A DNA stretch of 64,000 nt from Ursus arctos. Its lineage: Eukaryota > Chordata > Mammalia > Carnivora > Ursidae. Shown piece by piece: positions 23,346 through 35,079 of this stretch. The notes below the pieces were generated by a model. The model ran no database searches. It saw nothing but the letters and a program-made list of their open reading frames with translations, and had not been told where the DNA came from. Location of the stretch: positions 44,374,177-44,438,176 of the forward strand of contig NW_026622863.1 in NCBI RefSeq assembly GCF_023065955.2. The letters are read 5' to 3'. Every line of letters starts with the position of its first letter. Position 1 is the stretch's first letter. The translations under genes and the position numbers were made by a program.

Positions 23346-24300
23346 GTAAGAGAGTGACTATAAAGATGGAAAGAGAATTCTGAAGGGTACCCTAGGTCTG
23401 AGGAGTACACAAGGAAGGACAAACTTGAAGGGGGGTTCATTCAGACCTCCACCACTGAATGGTGGGGAAGTTCTCTGGGCCACCAGGGTCAGAGCTGGTC
23501 AACAGTCATCATGTGGGCAGAAACAGCACTCAGGGGACACATAAGCCAAGGCTGGCGAGGGGCTGCACAGAGGAAGTTGGGTGTCTGTGAAGGTGCTGAT
23601 GGAGCTGGGAGCTGAAGAGGACGCCATCAGCAGGGTCTGGCATACTTCTGTGTGTGGCGTGGCCAAGGCAGCTCCAGGCCAGGTGTACAGGATGAGGATT
23701 GGGTCATCAAGTCACTAGACAGCCAGCCCCACATCCCTCACCCCATCCCATCCCACCCCTCACCACACATATGCTTGTGGCTGGGGGGAGGGCGTGAAAG
23801 CAGTAACCTAGCAGGCCACAGCCTGTGCTGCCTGAGGCTCCAGGATACTGCCACCCAAGTCAAGAGAGAAAGTACATGGAAGCTGGAGAAAGCTGTCCCC
23901 TGCAGTAAGGTGGCTAGGAGAAACCACACGGGACCAAGCAGTGGAGAGAAAAAACCCTGGCAACTAGAACCAGGAAAGAGAGCCCCTTTCTCCTCCAGTG
24001 TCCCTCCAGAGCCCTATACAGGCCAGGCTGAACAACTTCCTGGCTGGCCAAGGAGAAATACCAAGGCCCAGCTCCATTAGCAAAAATCAGGCAAAAAGAG
24101 TAAATTTGGAACCAAGAAAAAATAAACTTAAAACCTCCACAAATGCTCTCCCACATTTTGGTAATTTGCCACATTATGAAACCCACCCTTCCTCAGGTAG
24201 AAGCCAAAAAAACTCACACTCCCAGATTCCCTTTCTCCTAAGAAGTATTTCTGTAGACATATGACCTGGGCTCCACCAATCAGATGCATCAACGTAAGCT
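23346..24300. other. Gene-free stretch with a 142-codon open frame
   Basis: An open frame at 23652-24080 lacks exon signals and its protein resembles nothing I know. I treat it as chance. Confidence 0.3.
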
Positions 24301-24304
24301 TGGG

Positions 24305-24840
24305 TTCAAAAGTGAGCCACAATACCCAAGAGAGATGAAAACATATGTCCACACAAAAACGTGAACAAATGTTCCTGGCAGTATAGCCAATGAGTAGAAA
24401 CAACCCAAAAGTCCACCAAATGACATATTGGATAAACAAACCAGGGTACATCCTTAGGATCAAATATGGCATCAGCCATAATGAAGTACTGATATGTTAC
24501 AACATGGATGAACCTTGAAAACAGTATACTAAGTCGAAGAAGCCAGACAGACATACTATATGATTCTATTTGTATGAAATGTCTAGAATAGGCAAATCCA
24601 TAGAGATGAAAGTAGATTAGTGGTTGCCTAAGGCTGTGTAGGGAGAGGGGGTTGGGAGGAAATGAGGAGTGAAGGCTAAAAGCATATGGGATTTCTTCGG
24701 GGGTTGATGAAATGTTCTGAAATGTTCTAAAATTGATGGCTTTGCAACTCTGTGAATATATTAAAATCCATGGAATTGTACACTGAAACGGGTGAATTAT
24801 ATGGTATGTGCATTATATCTTGATAAAGTGGTTACCAAAA
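24305..24840 (+). mobile_element. L1 (L1M type) 3' end
   Basis: GCAGTATAGCCAATGAGTAG, ATGGATGAACCTTGAAAACA and ATTAGTGGTTGCCTAAGGC are in the order of an L1M 3' end. Confidence 0.8.
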
Positions 24841-24889
24841 AACCTGTGCTATGGTGTCAGGTAGGGCTAGGGAGTATGAAATGCATGAG

Positions 24890-25340
24890 ACCAACTAAAG
24901 TCTGAAGCCTGGCTTTGCCACTTACAAATCATTTGACCTTGGGGTGCCTGGGTGGCTCAGTCAGTTAAGTATCTGACTCTTGATTTCAGCCCAAGTCATG
25001 ATCTCAGGGTTCATAGGCCAAGCCCCGCCTGGGGCTCCATGCTCAGTGTGGAGTCTACTTGAGATTCTCTCTCTCCCTTTCCCTCTGCCCTTCCCCCACA
25101 CCCCAGCTTGTGCTCTCTCTCTCTCTAAGTAAATAAACAAAATCTTAAAAAAAAAAAAAAAAGCAAAAAGAAATGGTTTGACCTTGACTGAGTTGCCTCA
25201 CCTTGCCAATCCTCGGTTTTCTCATCTATAAAATTGGAATGATAATAGTACCTACTTCATGTACTGATTGTAGGAATTAAATGAAGTCACTGACAGTGGC
25301 TGGGAGATAATGAGCGCTCAGTAAATGTTGGGTTTTGTTC
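24890..25340 (+). mobile_element. MIR, split by a SINE
   Basis: CTGGCTTTGCCACTTACAAA before the SINE and TCCTCGGTTTTCTCATCTAT plus GCGCTCAGTAAATGTTGGG after it form one MIR. Confidence 0.75.
24941..25163 (+). mobile_element. SINEC inserted in a MIR
   Basis: Complete copy with a 16-base poly(A). The flanking duplication TTTGACCTT is part of the MIR motif it split. Confidence 0.92.
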
Positions 25341-25679
25341 TTTAAAAAAAAAAAAGTGAGCTACAAGAGGAGATGGCCACAAAAATGGAGAGCAGTCACC
25401 TGGTGGCCTCTGCAACAGAAGCCTCTAGTTCTTTGGGGGAGATTGTGAAGGATGATCCTAGAGTCTGGTCCTGATTATCAGCAGTTCTAAGCAGCAGTTT
25501 GGGCGGTTTTCCCCCCAGAGAGGGCCTCGTGATGCAGTTAGTGATTATTTTAGGTTATTCTCTTCATAATCTGCCTCTCTGCCCTCTCCGATAATCTGTG
25601 AGCCTCTCTATGTCCTTATCACATGTCTTTGCTCAAGCTAACCAGTGTGGATCCTGTTGTTTGCAGCCAAGAGCCCTGA

Positions 25680-26110
25680 CATGTACAGGGAGAAAGGAGT
25701 TCTTGAAGAGACAGCAATGAGACCATCTGGTAGAGAAGGTAGGTGAACAGGGAGATGAGGTTAGAAGGCCTGGAGGGGCCAGCTCTCAAAGGGCTTTGTT
25801 AGGCATGACAGGTGATTTGAACAGAGTGGGGACATCATCTCTGGCTGTATGTAGACAGTCACAGAATGGGGATGGGGGTGATCAGGGAGGGGGGCTGCTG
25901 TGATTGCCTGGGCAGGAAGTGACCATAGACAGGGCAGGATGGGGGTGAGAAGACGATCAGAAGTCGGTAAATTTGGAGATACATTGGAAGTACAGCCAGC
26001 GGGATTTGCTGATGAATGTGTGGGAGAGAGATAGACAGACAGATGGAGCAACAGAGACAGAGAAAGGGAGAAAAAGAGGGAAAGAGAAAGAGGTCAAAGG
26101 TGACTTGATG
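25680..26110 (+). mobile_element. Ancient interspersed repeat (family not assigned)
   Basis: CAAAGGGCTTTGTTAGGCAT and AGCCAGCGGGATTTGCTGAT are recurrent mammalian repeat phrases. A related decayed copy lies at about 7.7-8.1 kb. Confidence 0.45.
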
Positions 26111-26670
26111 GTTGCAATGAAGCCTCAATTCACCAGCAGAAAAAGGAGAACAATACTGGAGAAGGTCATCATGAGGAGTATAATTGCGGGTATAAACCAT
26201 TTTGCACATTTCCTGTACCACTATCACCCTTATTTACTACGGGGTGTGTTTGGGACAATTCATGCAAACCCATCATCTTTGTCCTGGAACCCCCCCAAAC
26301 CCTCCATGTGTCCCCTAAGATTCCAAGAAAGACTTCCTCCATGCCCCAATTTCTTCAAAAACATCTGCCCCCTTACTTTGTGCCCCTTACAAGGAAAATA
26401 GGGCATGGACTCAGGGAAACTGCCCCCCCTCCCACACCACCAACTCCATGGGTTCTAAGGATTTACCAGGCCAGGAGCCTCTTTCCAAAAGACTTCCAGG
26501 CTCCCTGCTGGCTCCCTAGCCTCCTTTCTGTTTCTCTTTCAAAGTCAATCTCCTATCTGTCACCTCCTGACCACTGCCCACCTGGCCTCCCCAGTCCTGC
26601 CCAAACTGCCTGCAAATTCTAAATTCAGACGGTGCAGTTGCTTCACTTACATAAACTAGGATTGTCCCTC
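26111..26670. other. Gene-free stretch, no feature recognised
   Basis: Pyrimidine-rich in its second half. No exon recognised. Confidence 0.25.
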
Positions 26671-26779
26671 CAGCCAATCCAGTGGTTCGTGGGTTTTGCT
26701 TGCTTTACAATCACCTGGGGAACCTAAAGATACAGTGTCTGAGCCGCAGTCCCAGAGAGTCCCCTGGTCTTAATGATCA

Positions 26780-27187
26780 CACTCTACCAGTGGTTCTCAA
26801 ACTTTAATGGCCACTGGAATCAGCTGGAAGTCTTGCTAACACATAGATGGCTGGACCCCATGCCCAGAATTGCTGATTCTGTAGTTCAGACCATGGGCAT
26901 TTCTTTTTTTTTTTTTTAAAGATTTTATTTATTTATTCGACAGAGATAGAGACAGCCAGCGAGAGAGGGAACACAAGCAGGGGGAGTGGGAGAGGAAGAA
27001 GCAGGCTCATAGTGGAAGAGCCTGATGTGGGGCTCGATCCCATAACGCCGGGATCACGCCCTGAGCCGAAGGCAGACGCTCAACCGCTGTGCCACTCAGG
27101 TGCCCCCAGACCATGGGCATTTCTGACAAGTTCCTAGGTGAGGCTGATGCTGCTGGTCCAAGGACCACACTTTGAGAACCGTTGCTC
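26780..27187 (+). mobile_element. MER5A-type hAT DNA transposon, split by a SINE
   Basis: Terminal inverted repeats CAGTGGTTCTCAAACTTT and AAGGACCACACTTTGAGAAC. The SINE sits inside, flanked by AGACCATGGGCATTTCT. Partial MER5-like pieces lie on both sides (26690 and 27225-27370). Confidence 0.85.
26905..27106 (-). mobile_element. SINEC, young, inside MER5A
   Basis: Full antisense copy with a perfect 17-bp target duplication. Confidence 0.95.
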
Positions 27188-27369
27188 TACACCAAGAGGC
27201 AGTTAAAACTCTTGCTCCTGAGAGCGTGATCCACAGACCACTGGCATCACCTTAGACAGCGTGTTAGAAATGCAGACTCCCGGGCCCTGCCCCTGACCCA
27301 TGAATCAGAAATCTGCATTTTACCAAAATCCTCAGGTGATTTGTATACGTGTTAAAAGTTTAAGGAGTA

Positions 27370-27595
27370 TTGAGTTCAACCCCAGTTCTGCCTATTACCA
27401 ACTGTGAGATTTGGAAGTGTCTTCTTGAAGTCTCTGTTTCCTCATCTATAAAATGGGGGTAATAGTAACCACTACCTCATAAGATCATAGTAAGCATTAA
27501 TGGGTTAACGTAAGTACAACAGTGCTTGGCATAGGATATGCACCAAATAAATGTTTGCTGTTTTTGTTATTATTATTGTCAGCTCTTGTCAGCTC
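27370..27595 (+). mobile_element. MIR
   Basis: GTCTCTGTTTCCTCATCTAT to GCACCAAATAAATGTTTGCT follows the MIR 3' half. Confidence 0.8.
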
Positions 27596-27921
27596 CCCAA
27601 GTGTTTCTAATATGCAGCCAAAAATGAGAAACACTGAGCAAGGCTAAAACCTGCCCTTGGGGCCCCAGGAGCCATGGAAATGTAGCCAAAATGTGGAAAC
27701 AGACTGAAATGGAGATGCAGATGCCAAGCTAGGGACCAGAGCCCAAAAACAGCAGCAAAGCACCACAGACTGCAACCCGAGAAATCAAAAGCTGAGCTTA
27801 ATGAGGGAGACTGAGACTCCAAGAGAACCACACACACAGTAAAGAAGTAGCAACCGTTTCCACGGAGTTAGAGGTAAATTAGAGGTAAAGCTGGATGAGG
27901 TTGACCTTCTTCCCCTGATCA

Positions 27922-27988
27922 TCTGTCCATCCATCTATCCATCCATCTACCCACCCATCCATCCATCCATCCATCCATCCATCCATCA
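27922..27988 (+). repeat. (CATC)n microsatellite
   Basis: CCAT/CATC units, with a short related run at 28050. Confidence 0.95.
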
Positions 27989-28224
27989 TCTGCCCCAATC
28001 CATGGCCCAGTCCTGCCTCCCCTCTCCCTGCCATGTCCTATCTCTTCAGTCCATCCATCCAACAGGTAGGACCACAGGTCCAGTCCTGGTCCTGATGACA
28101 CCCTCAAGAGTCCACAAACCCTGGGAGAGGCTGGTGTATTGTGAGAATCTCATCACGAGGCATCCAAGAGAATGTGCCACCACCTTTGCAAATTCCTCCA
28201 CGGGGGTTAAGAAGGCAAGCTCTG

Positions 28225-28352
28225 GAATCAAGCAGACCAGTCTTTGAATCTGACTCTGCCACCTACCAGCTTGGCGGCCTGAAACAGATGACTTTACTTC
28301 TCTGTGTCTCAGTTTCCTCATCTGGAAAGTGGGACATATTTTTTAAAAGATT

Positions 28353-28391
<39 letters not shown>

Positions 28392-28610
28392 TTTGAGACA
28401 GTGAGTGAGTGGGAAGGAGAGGGAGAGAGAATCTAAAGCAGACTCTGCACTGAGCACAGAGCCCAACGTGGGACTTGACCCCATGGACTGCAAGATCATG
28501 ACCTGAGCCGAAACCAAGAGTTGGATGCTTAACTGACTAAGCCACCCAGGTGCCCCGAAAGTGGGACATATTTAGAACAGTGGCTAGTAGAGGGTAAGCA
28601 TTCAAATGTA
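28225..28610 (+). mobile_element. MIR, split by a SINE
   Basis: GAATCTGACTCTGCCACCTA and CTCAGTTTCCTCATCTGG lie before the SINE; the 3' remainder follows it. Confidence 0.75.
28337..28556 (-). mobile_element. SINEC with long (TTTA)n tail
   Basis: Antisense copy. Flanking duplication GAAAGTGGGACATATTT. Confidence 0.93.
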
Positions 28611-29200
28611 GCCATGAGGGCTTATGATTTCCCATCTGTCCTGCTAAAGGCTCACCTCCAACACTCCCACTCCAGACACGCCTCTCTCTGGTCCTCTGTG
28701 GACTCTCTCCCCCTCATTGAGATATAATAGTGGTAGCTCTTATTATTGGGGTCCACCCTCCATCGCTCATGCTGTGGGCTGAGACCCCTGCCCTGCCACT
28801 GTCCTCAAGACCACTCCATGCTGAGGGACCAAAACAGTAAATACTTGGTCATCCTTGGCACAGAGTAGGGACTCAATAATATTTGATGAGAGAATGGATG
28901 AGAGAATTCTTAGGTACTTAGTGGACCATGGTTCCGGCCCCTCTATGGGACCTGAAACTGGGTACTGCTATAGCAATTGAGGAGCTGGGGGAGCTTAAAG
29001 GATACATGTGAGGGTACATAAGTACATGTGCGGGGCAAAGCTGAGCTAGACAGCGGGGTCAGGTGAAGGGAGACAGGTGATCAGTGAGAAGGAGACCCAC
29101 AAGGTCAGGTTGAAGAGAGACCTGAGGAGACATACTTGAGTGGTCCAGGTGGCAGACACAGGCAAGGAGCAAGTCGGAGAGAAGGAGCAGAGTCCAATGG
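28611..29200. other. Gene-free stretch, no feature recognised
   Basis: Unique-looking sequence with no exon signals. Confidence 0.25.
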
Positions 29201-29204
29201 GAGT

Positions 29205-29545
29205 CTTAGCTCTCCTGCCTCACCTGGCCCTGTCATCTGGTTCTCCTCACCAGCCTCTCTAACCTGTCTGCCCTCACCTCTCTCCCCCTTAACTTCCCTT
29301 CAATTCTCTCACTCACCTGTCCCAACACCCAGCTCTCCACACACACCCTTGCACTTAACCTTCTCACCTGTTCTTATCCAACCGTCCCTCCCTTCACCTG
29401 CTTTGCTGCCCTCTCCCCTCCTCAGTCACTCCTCACAGATCTCCCCCTTCATCTTTAATCCTTCACCTCTGTTTTTCTAATCTGTCCACCTTCACTTATT
29501 CTCCATTTGTCTTTTCTCTCATATCCTTTTTGCTGACAGGGGCTG
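29205..29545 (+). repeat. CT-rich CACCTGT tract resembling IFNL1 intron 2
   Basis: About 340 bp of pyrimidine-rich sequence with many CACCTG/CACCTGT words, ending TTTTTGCTGACAG. Texture and words match intron 2 of the interferon gene at 38638-39441. No interferon exon is found next to it, so it may only be a shared low-complexity repeat. Confidence 0.4.
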
Positions 29546-30084
29546 CCTGTTTCCCACCCAGGACCCCTCCGTGGTCCTCAGGGCTTCTGAGAGCCCTGGG
29601 GTGAGGTTGGGGCTGTGGACCTCAGAGTGGGGAAGGGACATGGGAGGCAGCGGGATGTCTCAGACCTGCATGGAAGAGATGGGCAAGAGGTGGGGAGGAG
29701 GATATAGAAAAGGCTGCATACGAGATGGAGGTCCCCTGGGATTGGGATCTGGGGGTGGAACCTGAGGTTCTGCAGCAAAAGCTAAAAGCTGGTGGAGCCA
29801 GTCCACCTCCTCTACCCTTAGGTGACCCAAAGTGTCCCTTTCTGCCCATGTCCCACCCTCTGCCCTTGAAGACACACCTGTGTTTTCTCCCAGGGTCCCC
29901 TCTAACCCCAACACTGCAGTGGGGGTCCTAAGAATCCAAGGGGGCACCATGTGAGGGGTGGGCAGCGGAAGTAGGGCTGAAACCCCACTCAGGGTCCCCT
30001 GATGCAGCTCTTCCCACCCCCATCTGGAACCCATGCCCTTTATTCCTTCACCCAGACCTACCCAGACTACCCAGGACAACGTTG
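29546..30084. other. Gene-free stretch, no feature recognised
   Basis: GC-rich. Overlapping open frames up to 139 codons on both strands, with no recognisable protein or splice structure. Confidence 0.3.
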
Positions 30085-30330
30085 GCCATGTTCAGAACCA
30101 CTGCAAAGCAAGAAAGGCAAATTGCAGAAAAATGTATTCCGTATGATTGACACCACCTTTGTAAAAATCGCAACAAGAATCTGTGCCATGAACCTGCATT
30201 TGCTATAAGTATAGGGAAAGCTGTGAGTTAACAATGGTTATCTTTGGGGGTTCGAGTGGGAAAGGGAGGAGTGGAGAGGGAGGTAAGAAAGACAGGGGAA
30301 TAATATAAGCTGAATGAAAAAAATAATCAT
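30085..30330 (+). mobile_element. L1 3' end fragment
   Basis: ATGTATTCCGTATGATTGAC then TTAACAATGGTTATCTTTGG is typical of L1M 3'UTRs. Confidence 0.6.
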
Positions 30331-31023
30331 GGGATCAATTTTTTTCTTTTTAGTACATTTTTATCAACTTTAAATTTTTTTATTTTAAAATACTAAAAAC
30401 TTACAAGATGTTGTAGAAATACTGCAGAGAAGTTTCCCGTATCCATCATTATGTAACTATAGCACATTCTCAAAACTAGGAAACTGACATTGTCACAATA
30501 CAATTAACTAGATTATAGACTTACTGGGACTTGAGCTTTCGAATGCGTTCATTTCTTTTTGTCTGTCTTTGTGTATGATTCAGTGACATTTCATCACAGG
30601 TCTAAATAAACACCACAATCAAAATACAGAATTGTCTCCTCCCCCCAAAGAAATGCCCAAGGGCCACCCCTTTATATTAACCCTGGTAACCCAGGTAACC
30701 TCTGTGGTTACCTTCCTGATCTGTTCTTTATCTCTATAATTTTGTCATTGCAAGAACGTGACATAAATGGAATCATATATCATGTAAAATTTGAGATTGG
30801 CTTTCTTCACTCGGCACAATGTCCTTAAAAGCCATCCAACTTGTGTGCCTCACTAGTTCCTTCCTTTTTATTGCTGAGTACTATTCCATCGTACAGACGC
30901 GCCAATAATGGGATACCTATTGAAGGACATGTAGATAGTTTCTAGCTTGAAGTTACTACAAATTACTAATATTAAATAGTATAGCTAATACTAATAGTTT
31001 AATGGGCTATTAAAAGTGCCATA

Positions 31024-31122
31024 AGGAGCACCTGGTTGGCTTAGTTGGAAGAGTATGTGACTCTTGATCTCAGGGTCATGGGTTAAAGCCTCGTATTGGG
31101 TATGGAGTCTACTTTAAAAAAA
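31024..31122 (+). mobile_element. SINEC, short type
   Basis: GGAGCACCTGGTTGGCTTAG with poly(A). Flanked by AAAGTGCCAT. Confidence 0.88.
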
Positions 31123-31547
31123 AAAGTGCCATGAATATTCGTATCAGATTTTTGTGTCAACACATTTTTATTCCTCCAGGATAAAATGCCCCTGAGTGTG
31201 ATTATGGAGACATGAAGTTTAAGTGTATGTTTAACTTTTTAAGAAACTGACAACCGTTTTCTAGAGTGGCTTTACAATTTTACATTCCCACCAGCAACGT
31301 ATGAGAGTCCCAGCTTCTTCAAATCCTCACCAGCATTTGGTCTAATCAGTATTATTAAAATTAGTCACACTAATAGGTGTGTAGTGGTTGTGCATCATTT
31401 AATCTGCATTTCCCTAATGGTAAGAAATGCTGACATCTTTTCTTGTGTTCATATGCCGTCTGAATATTCTTTTTAGTGAAATGTCGATGCCTTCTGCCAA
31501 TTTTCTAATTGGATTTTTTGACTTTTTTTAATTGATGAGTTTTGAGA

Positions 31548-31745
31548 GTTTCTTTTTAAAGATTGATTTATTTATTTTTAGAGAGAGAGAGAGAGAATGA
31601 GCATGAGCAGGAGGGAGAGAATCTCAAGCAGATTCTGCACTGAGTGTGGAGCCCTACATGGAGCATAATCCCACAACCCTGAGATCACCACCTGAGCCGA
31701 AACCAAGAGTCAGATGCTTAACCAACTGGGCCACCCAGGTGCCCC
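31548..31745 (-). mobile_element. SINEC
   Basis: Antisense copy ending GGCCACCCAGGTGCCCC. Flanked by TTGAGAGTTT. Confidence 0.9.
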
Positions 31746-32012
31746 CTTGAGAGTTTTAAAAAATGTTCTAGATACCAGTCCTTGTCAGATATATGGTTTG
31801 CTAATATTTTCTTCTAATCAGTTACTTATTTTCTTGTCCTGTTAACAGAGTCTTTCACAGAGTAAGTTTTTAATTTTTGTAAAGTCCAATTGATCCTTTT
31901 TTTTTTTTTTTAAGGATTATGCTTTGGTTATCAAGTCTAAGAATTCTGCCTAACCTGTCTACAAATAGACCATTCTGTCTACAAATAGACCATTTACATT
32001 TAATGGAATTTT

Positions 32013-32232
32013 TTAAAGATTTTATTTTATTTTATTTTATTTATTTTATTTTTGAGAGAGAGTATGCACGAGCAGGGGAGAGGGGCAGAGGGAGAGGGAA
32101 AGAGAGAACCTCAAGGAGGCTCCATGCTCAGTGCAGAGCCTGACAGGGGCTTGATCTCATGACCTTGAGATCATGACCTGAGCTGAAATCAAGAGTCAGA
32201 CACCTAACAAACTGAGCCACCGAGGCATCCCC
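32013..32232 (-). mobile_element. SINEC with (TTTTA)n tail
   Basis: Antisense copy: AAAGATTTTATTTTATTTTA to GAGCCACCGAGGCATCCC. Confidence 0.9.
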
Positions 32233-33004
32233 TACACTTAATATAATTATTAATATGGTAGCACTGAAGTCTGCCATCTTTTTTTCTGTTCTTTTTATTT
32301 TTCAATATTTGCTTTCCTTTCTCCTGCCTTCCTGTGAATTACCTGAGCATTTTTTAGTGTTTCATTTTGCCTATCAATGGTGATTTTGCATATATTTCTT
32401 TGTGTAGGTTTTTTTAGTGGTTGCTCTAGGATTTCAATATACATATAAATATAGCTTATCACGGTGTTTTACTATTGACATTTTACCACTTCAAATGAAA
32501 TGCAAAAATATTACTATTTAGGTCCCTTTACCCTCTCTGCTTTATAAATACGTATCTTAAATATCTTTTTAAATACATTGAGAATAACATCAGATAGTAG
32601 TATACTTTGCTTTCAAACATCCAACATTATTTTTAAAACTTCTAAGGAGGGCAGTCTATTATATTCACTTACATACTTACCCATTCTATACGCCTTTCTT
32701 CATTTCTGATATTCTAAGTTTCCTTTGGTTTTCATTTTCTTTCTGTTTGAAGAATGTCAGGAATTCTTTTAATACAGGTCTGCTGGTAACAAGTTTTCTT
32801 AGTTTTCTTCACTTAAAAATGCCTTTATTTGACCTTCTTTCCTAAAGAATATTTTCACTGGATAAAGAAGTCTGAGTTGACAGTTCTTTTCTTTCAGCAT
32901 TTGAAAAACGTGCCACTGTCTCCTGGCCTCCATGGATTCTGAAGAGAAATCTGCTGTCAGTCAAATTATTGTTCCCCTATAAAATGTAATGTATCATTTC
33001 TCTT

Positions 33005-33124
33005 TGGTTTCTTTCTTTCTTTTTCTTTCTTTTCTTCCTTTCTTTCTTTTCTTCCTTTCTTTCTTCTCTTTCTTTCTTCTCCTTCCTTCCTTCCTTCCTT
33101 CCTTCCTTCCTTCCTTCCTTCCTC
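33005..33124 (+). repeat. CTTT/CTTCC microsatellite at the RPL36 pseudogene tail
   Basis: About 120 bp of CTTT, CTTTTCTTCC and then pure CTTCC-type repeats (GGAA/GAAA on the pseudogene strand). It begins where the poly(A) tail should be, so it probably arose from that tail. Confidence 0.8.
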
Positions 33125-33170
33125 TTTCACAAATTCCAAAAAGGTTTTATTATATCCAGAGAGGAGGGGT

Positions 33171-33477
33171 TCAGTCCTTCTTGACTGCTGCTTTCCTCAT
33201 GGCTGCCTGGACATTGCTTAGCTCCTCTCTCTCTTGGCATAGATGTGTATCTCCACCCTTTTCTTGATGAAATTAAGACAGGCTTGTCCTTGGAGACCTT
33301 GCACAGCTCCATGGCACGTCACATAGGGTGAAGCTGCACACCTCTCAGATCACATCCTGCACGAACATGGTGTGCTTCGTGGTGTGCCCGCAGCGGTGGC
33401 CGCGCCTCGGCTTGCTCACTTTCTTAGTCATCTTGCGTCCCTGTTGAGGCCCCTGTGGGAGGGTAGCGCAGAGCTGT
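33171..33477 (-). pseudogene. RPL36P: Processed RPL36 pseudogene
   Basis: An intronless antisense copy of the ribosomal protein L36 mRNA. Recognisable segments on the minus strand are ALRYP (33462-33474), VSKPRRGHRCG, TKHTMFVQD, MELCKVSKDKP and EELSNVQAAMRKAAVKKD followed by TGA at 33171. The start codon has become ACA. A 1-bp shift lies near GLNK, an in-frame TGA follows FVQDVI, and at least one more shift lies before KKRV. An AATAAA lies at about 33145. The poly(A) tail is replaced by a GAAA/GGAA microsatellite. It is inserted in antisense L1 sequence and cannot encode L36. Confidence 0.9.
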
Positions 33478-33555
33478 GGCTGCTGTTCCTCAGTGGCTGG
33501 AACACTGGTTACTGTCAAGATTCTTTGTCCTTAGTTTTCAGAAGTCTGATTATGG

Positions 33556-33755
33556 GGGCGCCTGGGTGGCTCAGTTGTTAAGCATCTGCCTTCGGCTTAG
33601 GGCGTGATCCCCGTGTTCTGTCCCGCATAGGGCTCCCTGCTCCACTGGGAGCCTGCTTCTTCCTCTCCCACTCCCCCTGCCTGTGTTCCCTCTCTTGCTG
33701 GCTATCTCTCTCTCTGTCAAATAAATAAATAAAATCTTAAAAAAAAAAAAAAAGA
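33556..33755 (+). mobile_element. SINEC, young long-body type
   Basis: Complete copy with poly(A). Flanking duplication AGAAGTCTGATTA. Confidence 0.95.
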
Positions 33756-34096
33756 AGGAGAAGTCTGATTACGTTGTGCCTGAACACAGCTTTCTTTACT
33801 TTATCCTATTTGGGATTACTCAGCTTCTTGAATCTGTAGACTTAGGTAGTTTACCAAATAGGCAATATTTCAGCCATTATTTCATCAAATATTTTTTTCA
33901 GACCAGAGTTTCTTTCTCTTTTTCTCCTGGAACTTCAATGACGTGAATATTAGATCTTTTGTTATTGTCCCAAGAGTCCCTGAAGCTCCTTTTGTCTCAA
34001 TAGGTAACTTTTAATTTAAAAAAAAATCTACTTTTAGTATAGACTTCAATCTATTTACTCTCTGTTGTTCAGAGTGGATAATTTCTTTTCTTTTTT

Positions 34097-34285
34097 AAGA
34101 CTTTTATTTATTTATTTGAGAAAGAGAAAAAGAGCAAAAGCAGGGGGAGGGGCAGAGGGAGAGAGAATCTCAAGCAGACTCCCCACTAAGCGGGGAGCCC
34201 TACGCTGGGCTAGATCTCACAACCCTGAGATCATGACCTGAGCCGAAGGCAGACGCTTAACCAACTGAGCCGCCCAGACTCCCCA
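34097..34285 (-). mobile_element. SINEC
   Basis: Antisense copy. Flanking duplication GAGTGGATAATTTCT. Confidence 0.92.
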
Positions 34286-34461
34286 GAGTGGATAATTTCT
34301 ATTGCCCTATTATCAAGACCACCAACTCTTTCCTCTCTCATCTCCATTCTTCCATGGAGAAGAATGAGTTTCTTCCAGTGAATTTTATTTCAGTTATTAT
34401 ATTTTCAGTTCTAAATTTTTCATCTGGTTCTTTATGTTTTCTAATTTTTTCTGAGACTATA

Positions 34462-34625
34462 TGTATTTTTGGAGGGGAGAGGGGCAGAGGGAAAGAGAGA
34501 ATCTTAAGCTGACTCCATGTTCAGTGTGGAGACTAACAAGGGGCTTGATCTCACAACCCTGAGATCATGACCTGAGCCAAAATCAAGAGTTGGATGTTTA
34601 ACTGACTGAGCCACCCAGGTGCCCC
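34462..34625 (-). mobile_element. SINEC, truncated tail
   Basis: Antisense copy lacking the TTTATTTA tail. Flanked by CTGAGACT(A/C)TAT. Confidence 0.88.
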
Positions 34626-34989
34626 TGAGACTCTATATTTTTTAATTTGTTTCAAGAGGGTTCATGAGTGCTCCTTGAAGCATTTTTACAAGTTACTTTA
34701 AAATTCTTGTCAGATAATTCCAATATCTGTGTCATCTTGATGTTGGTATCTACTTATTGGCTTTTCCCGTTCTAGTTGAGATTTCCCTATTCTTGAAATA
34801 TGGAGTATAATGAATTATTTTCTCTTGTACCCTGGACGTTTAGGGTATTAAGAGACCATAATGCCTTCTTAAAAGTGTTACTGCCAGGGCAACAATCAGA
34901 GCTCTGTTTACACATTCCCAGTACCAGTCACCTTGCACATTGGCTGAATCACAATTTTTGGAGTTTTGGATAATTTGTTGTATAGTTAT

Positions 34990-35025
34990 TGTAATGAGAG
35001 AGAGAAAGAGAGAGACAGAGAGATC
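34990..35025 (+). repeat. GA-rich microsatellite
   Basis: GAGAGAGAAAGAGAGAGACA-type run within old repeat sequence. Confidence 0.7.
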
Positions 35026-35079
35026 CATTTGTATATCAAAGGGGAGATCCTATATGTATGAATATATGTGTGCATATAT

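Larger units (their letters stand above)
30340..32012 (-). mobile_element. L1 3' part, antisense, split by SINEs
   Basis: AATGGAATCATATATCATGT, TTTTTATTGCTGAGTACTAT, CATTCCCACCAGCAACGTAT and TTCAAATCCTCACCAGCATT are reversed L1 ORF2/3'UTR landmarks. Confidence 0.85.
32240..34860 (-). mobile_element. L1-derived sequence, antisense
   Basis: CTCCTGGCCTCCATGGATTC, CAGCCATTATTTCATCAAAT and ATTAGATCTTTTGTTATTGT are known from reversed L1/HAL1-type elements. Split by the RPL36 pseudogene and three SINEs. Confidence 0.65.

Noticed and set aside
23652..24080. 142-codon open frame as a novel gene
   Set aside because: No splice sites, signal or domain; length is plausible by chance in a 64-kb window.
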